Shown here piece after piece: positions 1 to 7,395 of a stretch of 10,222 nt of DNA; position 1 is the stretch's first letter, and each line of letters starts with the position of its first letter. Below the pieces are notes generated by a model that saw only the letters and a list, made by a program, of their open reading frames with translations, was not told the DNA's origin and did no database searches. This DNA comes from JBOHTO01 sp050733695 (GTDB lineage Bacteria > Gemmatimonadota > Gemmatimonadetes > Gemmatimonadales > Gemmatimonadaceae): positions 1-10,222 of the forward strand of contig JBOHTO010000170.1 of NCBI GenBank assembly GCA_050733695.1. The letters are read 5' to 3'. Made by a program: the position numbers and the translations under genes.

Positions 1-2
1 TA

Positions 3-2477
3 CCGCTGGCCGGAGTTCCTGTGAAGGCGGCCAACGAATATCTGCGCCGTCTCGTGCAGCAGGGATTTCGCGTTGCGATCTGCGAACAGGTAGAGGACCC
101 CAGAGCATCCCAGGGGATCGTTCGGCGGGAAGTGATCGAGACGATCACTCCGGGTGCTGCGTTCTCCGATGATCTGCTCGATGGTGCGCGCAACAACTTT
201 CTCTGCGCGCTCGTGTGTCAGGGGACTGCGTTCGGCATGGCTGCAGCCGATCTGTCCACCGGCGAGCTTCGCATCATTGGTGTGGCCGGAGACGAGGAGG
301 CAATGGCTGCGATTTCGCGGCTGTCGCCGCGGGAGATCATCGTACCGCGTGGTGATTCCGCTCTGCCGGCGGTGCTGGTCGACACGATCCGGCAGCGCGG
401 TGTCATGGTCACTGAGCGCGATCAGTGGGAGTTCGATCCCGGCCTGGCGCGCGACGATCTGACACGTCATTTCGAAGTAGCATCCCTCGATGGTTTCGGA
501 ATCGAGCGTGATGACAGTGTCGTCGCAAGCGCTGCTGGTGCACTCCTTCGGTATCTGCGCGAGCTGCAGCCGGCGGGCATTCCGCACCTGATGCGGCCGG
601 TGATCGAACGGCCGGGTGGTGTGATGCCGCTGGACGAGATGACGCGCCGCAATCTCGAACTGGTGGAATCGTTGCGTGGCAGCCACGTACCTGGCGATGC
701 AGCGGGAACGCTGCTCGAAGTTCTCGACTCCACGCTCACGCCGATGGGTGCCCGCCTTCTTCGTCAGTGGATACTGGCACCGCTTGCCCGGCGTGATGCA
801 ATCGATGAGCGGCTGGATGCGGTTGCGGACCTGTCGGATGCCGCAACGGCGCGAATGGAGATACGCGAGGCGCTGCGCGGTGTGCGGGATATCGAACGTC
901 TGGGCAGCAAGGCCGCGGCCGGCCGGGCGACGCCACGCGAGCTCGCGGCGCTCGTCGCTTCACTCGGCAGGCTTCCGGCGCTGGAGGGGGCCGTGCGTCG
1001 TATCGAGGGCAGGGGAAGACTGGCCCTGCTGCTCGATGGCTGGGATGCATGTGCCGAGCTGAATGAGCGCATCTCGGCGACACTTGTCGAGCAACCTCCG
1101 ATCGCCATTGGAGACGGGGAGACGATCAGTCCCGGATTTGACAGCGAGCTGGACGAGCTGCGGGCGCTGCGTGACGGCGGCAAGGACGGAATCGCACGCA
1201 TCCAGGCATCCGAGCGCGAGCGCACCGGGATCAACTCGCTCAAGGTCGGCTACAACAGGGTATTCGGCTACTACATCGAAGTCACGAGACCACACCTCTC
1301 ACTCGTGCCACCCGACTACCAGCGGCGTCAGACGCTCACGGGCGCCGAGCGCTACGTGACGGCGGAGCTCAAGGAATACGAGGAACGCGTGCTTTCCGCC
1401 GCCGAACGAATCGATGCGCGGGAGCGGGAGATATACGAGGTACTGCGCGCGGCGGTGGGTGCGGAGATCGGCCGGTTGCAGGCGATGGCTCGCACGATCG
1501 CCGAGCTGGATGTTCTCGCGGCACTGGCGGAAGTGGCGAAGCGTGAGGGATATGTACGTCCAGTGCTCACGGATGACTACGATCTCGACATCGTTCGTGG
1601 CCGGCATCCCGTGGTCGAGCGGATGATGCCGCGCGAACAGTTCATACCGAACGATCTGCGGCTCACCGAGGACGCGAGGGTGATGATCCTTACCGGCCCG
1701 AACATGGCGGGGAAGTCCACGATACTCCGTCAGGCAGGCCTGATAGTGGTGATGGCGCAGATGGGGGGCTTCGTTCCGGCGGAGAGCGCACGGCTCGGGG
1801 TGGTGGACCGGCTCTTCACGCGGGTGGGTGCGAGCGACAACCTGGTGCGCGGACAGTCGACCTTCATGGTCGAGATGTCCGAAACGAGCGCGATCCTGAA
1901 CACCGCCACCAGGCGAAGCCTCGTTCTGCTGGATGAGATAGGGCGGGGAACGTCAACCTACGACGGTGTTTCCATCGCGTGGTCAGTGACCGAACACCTG
2001 CATGACAGGATCGGGTGCAAGACCGTGTTCGCGACACATTACCACGAGCTCACCCAGCTCGCCGGAGAATTGGTAGCGGTACGGAACTATAACGTCGCCG
2101 TGCGCGAGGTGGAGGATCGGGTGCTCTTCCTGCACCGTCTGGAACCTGGCGGTGCGAACCGATCCTATGGTATCGAGGTCGGAAGGCTGGCCGGACTCCC
2201 CGCCGAAGTGCTGACCCGCGCGCGCGAAGTGCTGCGGCTGCTCGAGGGAGAGGGCGAGCAGCTCGTGCCTGCGCTCGCCGCGCCGCAGGCGCGCGCGTTG
2301 GCAATGCCTGCGAAAGGCGACGGCGACGCGTCGCCGGGTCAGCTCGCGCTCTTCGCATCCGCCTCGCATCCTGTCGTCGAGCGGCTGCGCCAGACCGATC
2401 CCAATACACTGTCGCCGATGCAGGCACTCGAGCTTCTGGTCCAGCTTGTCGCGGCGGTCGCCCGGCCGCGTCCGTGA
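3..2477 (+). CDS. mutS: DNA mismatch repair ATPase MutS, 5' end cut off by the window edge
   Basis: MutS recognises mismatches and small loops in newly replicated DNA and recruits MutL. The reading frame is open from base 3, giving 824 visible residues that begin PLAGVPVKAANEYL, which matches the end of the MutS mismatch-binding domain. The GTG at base 21 is therefore an internal valine, not the start. Roughly 65-75 N-terminal residues, including the Phe-x-Glu mismatch wedge, should lie to the left of the window. The ATPase domain is complete: Walker A GPNMAGKST at 1695-1721 (Lys at visible residue 571), Walker B LVLLDE with Asp-Glu at 1932-1937, the signature GRGTSTYDG just after, and the ATHYHEL switch near 2031. 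Near the C-terminus, QLALF (2340-2354) looks like a beta-clamp-binding motif. It ends in TGA 73 bases before the lipoprotein start. Family identity is certain; only the N-terminus is unseen. Confidence 0.98.
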   Translation, partial: PLAGVPVKAANEYLRRLVQQGFRVAICEQVEDPRASQGIVRREVIETITPGAAFSDDLLDGARNNFLCALVCQGTAFGMAAADLSTGELRIIGVAGDEEAMAAISRLSPREIIVPRGDSALPAVLVDTIRQRGVMVTERDQWEFDPGLARDDLTRHFEVASLDGFGIERDDSVVASAAGALLRYLRELQPAGIPHLMRPVIERPGGVMPLDEMTRRNLELVESLRGSHVPGDAAGTLLEVLDSTLTPMGARLLRQWILAPLARRDAIDERLDAVADLSDAATARMEIREALRGVRDIERLGSKAAAGRATPRELAALVASLGRLPALEGAVRRIEGRGRLALLLDGWDACAELNERISATLVEQPPIAIGDGETISPGFDSELDELRALRDGGKDGIARIQASERERTGINSLKVGYNRVFGYYIEVTRPHLSLVPPDYQRRQTLTGAERYVTAELKEYEERVLSAAERIDAREREIYEVLRAAVGAEIGRLQAMARTIAELDVLAALAEVAKREGYVRPVLTDDYDLDIVRGRHPVVERMMPREQFIPNDLRLTEDARVMILTGPNMAGKSTILRQAGLIVVMAQMGGFVPAESARLGVVDRLFTRVGASDNLVRGQSTFMVEMSETSAILNTATRRSLVLLDEIGRGTSTYDGVSIAWSVTEHLHDRIGCKTVFATHYHELTQLAGELVAVRNYNVAVREVEDRVLFLHRLEPGGANRSYGIEVGRLAGLPAEVLTRAREVLRLLEGEGEQLVPALAAPQARALAMPAKGDGDASPGQLALFASASHPVVERLRQTDPNTLSPMQALELLVQLVAAVARPRP

Positions 2478-2550
2478 AACGTGGCGCAGGGTAACGGAGG
2501 ATACTGCTGCGCTGTCGCATCGTCCCATGGCTGGCGGTAGATTGACCGGC

Positions 2551-3009
2551 ATGACCGTACGCCCATGCACCGTAATCACTGCTCTCGCGATCGCGCTCTC
2601 CGCGTGTGTTGGAGAGAAGGATGTCGAGAAGCTCGCCGAGGTCTTCGAGGGCAGCGGCCCGCGGCCCGACGAGCTCCCCGTGATGCTGAATGAGGAGCTT
2701 CCCTTCAGATATCCGCCGCGGTTGTACGAGCAGCGCGTTCAGGGAAACGTGACGCTTCGCATCTTCATCGATGACAGCGGCCACGTTCACCCCGAGTCGA
2801 CGATTGTCGCCGAGTCGTCGGGTCTCCCGGAACTCGACTCCGCTGCCGTGCGGGGATCCGCGGACCTTGTCTTCACTCCGGCCAGGCTGGAAGGCCAGCC
2901 GATAGCGATATCCATCCTCTTTCCCGTGCACTACCGGCATCCGCAAGGAGGAGCATTTCCGGCTGATTCCGCGATCAGATCCGATTCCGTGGCCGGTCCT
3001 TCGCCGTGA
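2551..3009 (+). CDS. Small lipoprotein with a TonB C-terminal-like domain
   Basis: A 152-residue protein with a lipoprotein signal peptide: Arg4, a hydrophobic stretch and the lipobox LSAC with Cys19. Val follows the cysteine, so there is no Asp retention signal and outer-membrane sorting is likely. Residues about 54-128 resemble the TonB C-terminal domain: a YPP start, a central VTLRIFIDDSGHV strand pair, an ELDSAAV helix, then FTPARLEGQPI and a final strand. True TonB is anchored by an uncleaved transmembrane helix and has a Pro-rich linker; both are missing, so energy transduction cannot be assumed. It may be a periplasmic binding or scaffolding module. I chose ATG 2551 because it places the signal peptide correctly; ATG 2527 in the same frame is an alternative that adds eight residues. 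Neither has a convincing ribosome binding site. The stop overlaps the next gene's GTG by four bases. Confidence 0.8.
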   Translation: MTVRPCTVITALAIALSACVGEKDVEKLAEVFEGSGPRPDELPVMLNEELPFRYPPRLYEQRVQGNVTLRIFIDDSGHVHPESTIVAESSGLPELDSAAVRGSADLVFTPARLEGQPIAISILFPVHYRHPQGGAFPADSAIRSDSVAGPSP

Positions 3010-4412
3010 CAACGAGCGTGGAGGTCGAACGGAACCGACGTCCGTATGAGACGGTTCTGGACACGATCGGATGGACTCCGCTCATTCGGCTCAACCGGAT
3101 CACACGCGGGATGCGCACGCCAGTTTACGGCAAGGCAGAGTTCTTCAACCCGGGTGGGTCGGTCAAGGACAGGATCGGACTGCCGATAATCGAGCGCGCG
3201 GAGCGCGAAGGACAACTCCGGCCCGGCGGTACGATTGTCGAGGGCACAAGCGGAAACACGGGCATCGGTCTGGCAATCGCCGCGGCGCTCAGGGGCTACC
3301 GCTGCATCTTCACGATGCCCGACAAGATGTCCCAGGAAAAGGTTCGGCTGCTCAAGGCATTCGGAGCCGAGGTCATAATCACTCCGACGGCGGTGCCGCC
3401 CGACCATCCCGACAACTACGTGATGATGGCGAAGCGCATTGCCGAGGAAACACCGAATTCGATCCTTGCCAATCAGTTCTACAACGAGGCGAACCCGGAC
3501 GCGCACTACGCGACGACGGGTCCCGAGCTCTGGGAGCAGAGCGAGGGGCGAATAACGCACTTCGTGGCCGCAGCCGGCACTGGCGGGACAGTGACGGGAG
3601 TGGGTCGCTATCTCAAGGAACAGAACCCGCGCGTGAAGGTCATCGCCGGCGATCCGCTGGGCTCGATCCTCGCCGAGCAGTGGCGGAGCAAGGGAACACG
3701 CACGCCGGAAGGAGTGCCGTACAAGGTGGAGGGAATCGGGCAGGACAAGCTGCCGGGCACTCTGGACATGAGCGTGATAGATGATTACGTGACGGTCAGC
3801 GACCGTGATGCCTTTGCCATGGCGCGCCGGCTGACGCGGGAGGAAGGCCTCTTCGTTGGGGGTTCTACGGGGCTCATCGCACACGTGGCGGTGGGCGTCG
3901 CGCGAGCGATCGATGACCCTGATGCCTTCGTCGTGACGTTTCTGTGCGATACGGGAGAGCGCTACCTGTCCAAGCTGTACAGCGACGAGTGGATGCGTGA
4001 GAATCAGATGCTCGAGACGGAGCGGACCACGCTGGAGCACGTTCTGACGAACAAGGACGGACACGCACCCGCAATCGTGAGCGCCGCCCCGGGGATGACG
4101 GTGCGGCAGGCGCTGGGACTGATGACCCAGCACGATGTTTCGCAACTTCCGGTGATGGACGAGGGAAGCTGTGTCGGATCGGTGAGCGACTGGTCGCTGA
4201 CGGCGAGAAGTCTGGAGGACACGAAGCTCCTGGATGCATCCGTGTCCGATGTCATGGATCCCCCGTTCCCTGTGATCGATGCGGGTCAGCCCGTGGAGAG
4301 TGTGACGAAGCTTCTCTCGAAGTCCAACCCCGCCGTTCTTGTTCGCGAACACGGCCAGATGCAGGGGATCGTCACCAGGTCCGACATGCTCGAGTTCATG
4401 ATGAGGCGCTGA
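3006..4412 (+). CDS. PLP-dependent cystathionine beta-synthase (cysteine synthase fold) with C-terminal CBS pair
   Basis: A fold-type-II PLP enzyme of 468 residues that condenses serine (or O-acetylserine) with homocysteine or sulfide in cysteine/transsulfuration metabolism; cytosolic. The PLP lysine is Lys54 in NPGGSVKDR. The substrate loop TSGNTG is at 81-86, the phosphate-binding loop GTGGTVTG at 191-198 and the GGSTG motif at 285-289. DPLGSILAE (216-224) and YKVEGIG (239-245) match eukaryotic-type cystathionine beta-synthase better than CysK. The heme-binding N-terminal extension of animal CBS is absent. Two CBS motifs follow (about 349-405 and 408-468), forming a Bateman module that in homologues binds adenosyl ligands and may regulate activity. 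The GTG start overlaps the lipoprotein stop in GTGA, with no good Shine-Dalgarno of its own, which suggests translational coupling. Exact substrate preference cannot be read from sequence, so I give no gene symbol. Confidence 0.92.
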   Translation: MTTSVEVERNRRPYETVLDTIGWTPLIRLNRITRGMRTPVYGKAEFFNPGGSVKDRIGLPIIERAEREGQLRPGGTIVEGTSGNTGIGLAIAAALRGYRCIFTMPDKMSQEKVRLLKAFGAEVIITPTAVPPDHPDNYVMMAKRIAEETPNSILANQFYNEANPDAHYATTGPELWEQSEGRITHFVAAAGTGGTVTGVGRYLKEQNPRVKVIAGDPLGSILAEQWRSKGTRTPEGVPYKVEGIGQDKLPGTLDMSVIDDYVTVSDRDAFAMARRLTREEGLFVGGSTGLIAHVAVGVARAIDDPDAFVVTFLCDTGERYLSKLYSDEWMRENQMLETERTTLEHVLTNKDGHAPAIVSAAPGMTVRQALGLMTQHDVSQLPVMDEGSCVGSVSDWSLTARSLEDTKLLDASVSDVMDPPFPVIDAGQPVESVTKLLSKSNPAVLVREHGQMQGIVTRSDMLEFMMRR

Positions 4413-4414
4413 GC

Positions 4415-5455
4415 ATGCTCATCACGGTGCTCATGGGTGGTGTGTCATCGGAGCGCGATGTCTCGCTCGCGTCCGGCGTGCGTATCGTCGAAGCACTGCG
4501 TGAGCGCGGGCACGACGTTACTGCCGTGGATACCGCGACCGGCGTGCTCGATGCTGCCGGTGAGCGTGCCGTGCGTGAGGCCGCCGTGAAGCGAGAGCCG
4601 CCATCGCTGGAGTCATTGAAGGCACTTTCCACGCGCTCGCTCTCGCCCACGCTCGGTACACTGCCCGCGCTGCGGGAGGCCGATGTCGTCTTTCTCGCTC
4701 TGCATGGCGGCCAGGGCGAGGACGGCACGTTGCAGGCGGTCCTCGACATGGCGGGCATTCGCTACACGGGGAGCGGACGGCTGGCGTCTTCCATCGCGAT
4801 GGACAAGGACATCTCGAAGACGCTCTTCCGTGCAGCCGGAGTTCCGACGGCGAGCTGGTTGATGGCTCCGGTGTCCGACAATGTCGTCGAGCGCGAGCTC
4901 GGGTTTCCGGTGGTGGTGAAGCCATCCAAGCAGGGCTCGACAGTCGGACTGACCGTCGTGAGGAATCGCGCGGGGCTGCAGCCGGCGATCGTCGAGGCCA
5001 ATCTGTACGATGACGAGGTGATGGTCGAATCCTTCGTGGGCGGGCGAGAGCTCACCGTCGGCGTACTCGGCGATCAGCCACTGCCGGTGGGCGAGATAAT
5101 CCCCAGGCACGAGATATACGACTACGAGTGCAAGTACACGAAGGGGATGGCGACCGAGGAATTCCCGGCGCGGCTGTCCGAAGCGGAGAGCGATCGGATA
5201 CGGCAGCTCGCGGTCGCCTCCTTCAGGGCGCTCAAGCTGACCGGCTGTGCACGGATCGACTTCCGGATGGCGAGCGATGAAAGAGGGGGTGCGACGAAGG
5301 GCGAGTTCTACTGCCTCGAGGCGAACACGCTTCCCGGAATGACGGAGCTGAGTCTCATCCCGCAGGCTGCTGTGGCTGCCGGCATGTCATTCCCCGATCT
5401 GTGTGAACGAATCGTAGCGCTCGCAGGCGAGCCGGAGCTCGTGCGGAGTCGATGA
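4415..5455 (+). CDS. ddl: D-alanine--D-alanine ligase
   Basis: An ATP-grasp ligase that joins two D-alanines for the peptidoglycan stem peptide; cytosolic. The 346-residue protein starts MLITVLMGGVSSERDVSLASG, the usual N-terminal Ddl motif with its conserved Glu13. LALHGGQGEDGTLQ lies at 95-107, YTGS at 117-120, the ATP-binding KPSKQGSTVG at 169-178, and ECKY at 238-241, where Tyr241 corresponds to the omega-loop tyrosine (Tyr216 of E. coli DdlB) typical of D-Ala-D-Ala rather than D-Ala-D-Lac ligases. The metal-binding end LEANTLPGMT is at 301-310. Compared with DdlB there are about 35 extra residues near positions 41-85, before the LALHGG strand. The ATG lies two bases after the previous stop, with GAGG (4403-4406) eight bases upstream. 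The stop overlaps the next gene in ATGA. Confidence 0.97.
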   Translation: MLITVLMGGVSSERDVSLASGVRIVEALRERGHDVTAVDTATGVLDAAGERAVREAAVKREPPSLESLKALSTRSLSPTLGTLPALREADVVFLALHGGQGEDGTLQAVLDMAGIRYTGSGRLASSIAMDKDISKTLFRAAGVPTASWLMAPVSDNVVERELGFPVVVKPSKQGSTVGLTVVRNRAGLQPAIVEANLYDDEVMVESFVGGRELTVGVLGDQPLPVGEIIPRHEIYDYECKYTKGMATEEFPARLSEAESDRIRQLAVASFRALKLTGCARIDFRMASDERGGATKGEFYCLEANTLPGMTELSLIPQAAVAAGMSFPDLCERIVALAGEPELVRSR

Positions 5456-6114
5456 TGGTGAAGACAGTCGGACCTACAGCCGCGCTCGCGGGAGTCCCGA
5501 CGGGGATTCAGTCGCTGGGCGTGTGGGCGGGCCGGCGCCAGCTCTTCGTGCGGTTCGCGGCGGAAGCGGAGACGGCCACGATGTACACCGCGGCCGCTCT
5601 GACTCAGGAGCTGACGCGTCTCACGTCGCGGACAACCGTCCATTCCATAGCGTGCGGCGGCAGGGATACGCTGGGCAATACGGATTTCCTCTGCGCCGCG
5701 TTCGACTCGTGGAAACCGGCGGTTCCGGTCATGGTGGAGACCGACGGACAGCGTCCCGACCAGGTGGTACGCCTCCCGAAGGTGACCGAGCTCATTCAGG
5801 TGGTCGCCGACTGTACGGGGCCCGAAGCCGGGTTGCAGCAAGTCATCCGGACACTCGAAGCGGCGGCCGCGCGGAAGTGCGCGCATGCGCTGGTCATCTG
5901 CCCTCGCCAGGATACCACAGATGCCCGGATTCTGCGGGTGATCGAGCAGGCTCACGAGGCCAGCAGCGGCACGATCATTGTTGTACATCCTGCTACTGGT
6001 GGGGCAGGTGCCTCGCTGGACCGCCGGTGGAGCGTGGTGATGGAGCAGGCGAGCTCGGTCCACGCCGACATCAGCCTGATCCTGCGGATTCTGCCCCCGG
6101 TCGGCATGGGCTGA
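5452..6114 (+). CDS. Degenerate QueE-like radical-SAM-family protein lacking cluster cysteines (putative pseudoenzyme)
   Basis: 220 residues. At first sight unrecognisable, but it can be laid over 7-carboxy-7-deazaguanine synthase (QueE) from end to end by eye. GIQSLGVWAGRRQLFVRFA (18-36) matches the QueE start (SIQGEGP..GRRQLFVRFAG). ACGGRDTLGNTDFL (67-80) stands where TGGEPLLQ..FL is expected. VMVETDGQRPD (93-103) matches LETNGTLPE, and LILRILPPVGMG (209-220) matches VRVIPQTHK..G. The CX3CX2C iron-sulfur motif is replaced by Glu38, Ala42 and Tyr45, the GGEP motif by GGRD, and the Gln-Thr-His-Lys end is gone, so radical-SAM chemistry looks impossible. The frame is intact and length is normal, arguing for a maintained protein, not decay. 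Start ATG 5452 overlaps the ddl stop; ATG 5455 is better spaced (six bases) from GGAG at 5445-5448. The homology is my reading from memory and needs a profile search. Confidence 0.65.
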   Translation: MMVKTVGPTAALAGVPTGIQSLGVWAGRRQLFVRFAAEAETATMYTAAALTQELTRLTSRTTVHSIACGGRDTLGNTDFLCAAFDSWKPAVPVMVETDGQRPDQVVRLPKVTELIQVVADCTGPEAGLQQVIRTLEAAAARKCAHALVICPRQDTTDARILRVIEQAHEASSGTIIVVHPATGGAGASLDRRWSVVMEQASSVHADISLILRILPPVGMG

Positions 6115-6250
6115 CGCAGACCACCGGCATTCCGGGGAATGGGTGAAATGATCCACTGGCCGTTCCCGGCGGTTGCCGCGCGGAACCGACAGCGTCTTCG
6201 TATGGTAGAGCAAGGGTGGGCCGGTCCACCAGCGAGGCGGCGGAGCAGGC
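6115..6250 (+). promoter_or_regulatory. Intergenic region before the rhomboid gene, with weak promoter-like sequence and RBS
   Basis: These 136 bases separate the tightly packed upstream genes from the rhomboid gene. GTTCC (6162-6166) can pair with GGAAC (6182-6186), enclosing CGGC/GCCG around a GGTT loop, but no T-run follows, so it is a poor terminator. TATGGT at 6201-6206 resembles a -10 box; the only nearby -35-like sequence, TTGCCG at 6173-6178, is 22 bases away, which is too far for a good sigma-70-type promoter. The ribosome binding site GGAG (6242-6245) is five bases before ATG 6251 and decides the start. A separate promoter is possible but not shown. Confidence 0.25.
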
Positions 6251-7162
6251 ATGTCCTACACGGTTTCCGAAGACCAGGATTATCCCCGGATAACGCCGGC
6301 GGTGCAGTGGCTGATCGTGGCCAATGTCGCGATCTTCTTCCTGCAACTGACCGTACTCGGCGACAACGCCGTGCAGAGCGCGCTCGGTTTCGAGCTGCGC
6401 GACATAGATCAGTGGTGGACGATCTTCACGTACATGTTCGTCCACGCCGGCCTGTTCCACGTGGGTCTGAACATGTATCTGCTCTGGCTCTTCGGCCGCA
6501 GAGTGGAGCATGTGTGGAGCGCGGGCGGATTCACGCGCTACTATCTGTGGTGCGGTCTCGGCGGCTGGCTCTTCCACCTCCTCTTCGACAAGCACGGTCT
6601 GCTCGTGGGCGCATCCGCGGCGGTGCTGGGCGTGATGCTCGCCTACGCGATGCGCTGGCCGGACGACGAGATATATCTGTTCGGCATCGTCCCGATGAAG
6701 GTGAAGTGGCTGGTGGTACTGATGGCGGTACTCGATCTCGTGCAGGGGATGATTGGCAGTGGGCCGGTATCGGGCGTGGCATACTTCGCGCACATCGGCG
6801 GGCTCGCATTCGGCTGGTTGTATCTGCGTACCCCTGCGGCGCCGAGCATCGACCGGCTGAAGCAACGGATATCGCAGGTTCCCGACGAGTCGGACGAGCC
6901 GCCCCGGGCCATCCCCAGATCACTGCCCAGGGGCGGGGGACGCGAACGAGCAGAGATCGACGAGATAGTCGCGCGCAGCAAGGCGGCCGTGGCGAAGCAG
7001 TCGACGTCGCCAGCGGTGCGCAGTCCGGCCGTGCGGGAGCCGAGAGCGACGGAGCTCGATCTGGTGCTCGACAAGATCTCCGCGCGGGGGATGGAAAGTC
7101 TGACGAAGGAAGAGCGACGTGTGCTGGACGAGATGTCCAGGCGGCTGCGGGGGAACGTCTAG
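6251..7162 (+). CDS. Rhomboid-family intramembrane serine protease with C-terminal cytosolic tail
   Basis: A polytopic membrane protease of 303 residues that cleaves transmembrane helices. Hydrophobic segments begin near residues 18, 57, 97, 118, 152 and 176. FVHAGLFHVGLN gives His65, His70 and Asn74, equivalent to GlpG His145, His150 and Asn154 (oxyanion region). The nucleophile is Ser122 in GASAA, where the more usual second glycine (GASG) is alanine, and the catalytic His181 lies in YFAHIGGLAFG. The catalytic dyad is thus complete. After the last helix comes a soluble tail of about 110 residues: a charged, Pro-rich linker, then LDLVLDKISARGMESLTKEE (269-288) and a final helix. This resembles the small domain found at the end of many bacterial rhomboids (DUF6576-like, from memory). 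Substrates are unknown. A GGAG ribosome binding site precedes ATG 6251. A terminator lies about 70 bases after the stop. Confidence 0.93.
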   Translation: MSYTVSEDQDYPRITPAVQWLIVANVAIFFLQLTVLGDNAVQSALGFELRDIDQWWTIFTYMFVHAGLFHVGLNMYLLWLFGRRVEHVWSAGGFTRYYLWCGLGGWLFHLLFDKHGLLVGASAAVLGVMLAYAMRWPDDEIYLFGIVPMKVKWLVVLMAVLDLVQGMIGSGPVSGVAYFAHIGGLAFGWLYLRTPAAPSIDRLKQRISQVPDESDEPPRAIPRSLPRGGGRERAEIDEIVARSKAAVAKQSTSPAVRSPAVREPRATELDLVLDKISARGMESLTKEERRVLDEMSRRLRGNV

Positions 7163-7231
7163 CCCGGCGATCCCCGCGCCACCGACTTCGCCGTCGCGCC
7201 GGCATCGCCCCCAGCGATCCGACATGAAGAA

Positions 7232-7258
7232 AACCCCTCGGAAAGAGTCCGAGGGGTT
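7232..7258. terminator. Strong intrinsic terminator hairpin, probably bidirectional
   Basis: AACCCCTCGGA (7232-7242) pairs perfectly with TCCGAGGGGTT (7248-7258) around the loop AAGAG, giving an 11-base-pair stem. It lies 70 bases after the rhomboid stop and can end that transcript, although on the plus strand only TTCT follows. On the minus strand the stem is followed by TTTTCTTC, a better U-tract, so it would also stop transcription coming from the right. No protein gene on the minus strand ends here, which leaves open a minus-strand RNA or read-through from the phosphatase gene. Confidence 0.85.
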
Positions 7259-7287
7259 CTGCTGCCACGCCGTTCTCGTGGCCGCGA

Positions 7288-7335
7288 GTGGCCGGGTCAT
7301 GGTGTACCGGCCACAATCGGCGCGATGTGCGCCGA
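7288..7335. other. Two adjacent perfect hairpins
   Basis: GTGGCCGG (7288-7295) pairs with CCGGCCAC (7307-7314) around an 11-base loop. Two bases later, TCGGCGC (7317-7323) pairs with GCGCCGA (7329-7335) around GATGT. Two perfect stems of eight and seven pairs in 48 bases could be part of a structured RNA or simply GC-rich intergenic palindromes. The strand is undetermined. If read on the minus strand, they precede the terminator stem and its U-tract. Confidence 0.45.
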
Positions 7336-7395
7336 CGACCATACATATGCCGTGCGAACCGGGGCCTGTCCAGCCCCCCCCACCCAGTACGCCCC

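Noticed and set aside
21..23. GTG as the start of mutS
   Set aside because: The six codons before it, from base 3, encode PLAGVP, which is conserved MutS sequence, so translation clearly began further left, outside the window.
2945..2953. AAGGAGGAG, a perfect Shine-Dalgarno-like sequence inside the lipoprotein gene
   Set aside because: No ATG, GTG or TTG lies at a usable distance, and the ATT at 2955 in the next gene's frame meets a stop after three codons. It is 52 bases before GTG 3006, too far to serve it directly.
2931..4352. 473-residue open frame on the minus strand opposite the cystathionine beta-synthase gene
   Set aside because: The sense strand encodes a protein with a full set of PLP and CBS motifs. 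The antisense translation is rich in Arg and His with no recognisable domain, as expected of a shadow frame in high-GC DNA.
6139..7227. 362-residue plus-strand frame across the rhomboid gene
   Set aside because: Arg-rich low-complexity translation; the rhomboid frame in the same place has the catalytic Ser-His dyad, membrane segments and a ribosome binding site.
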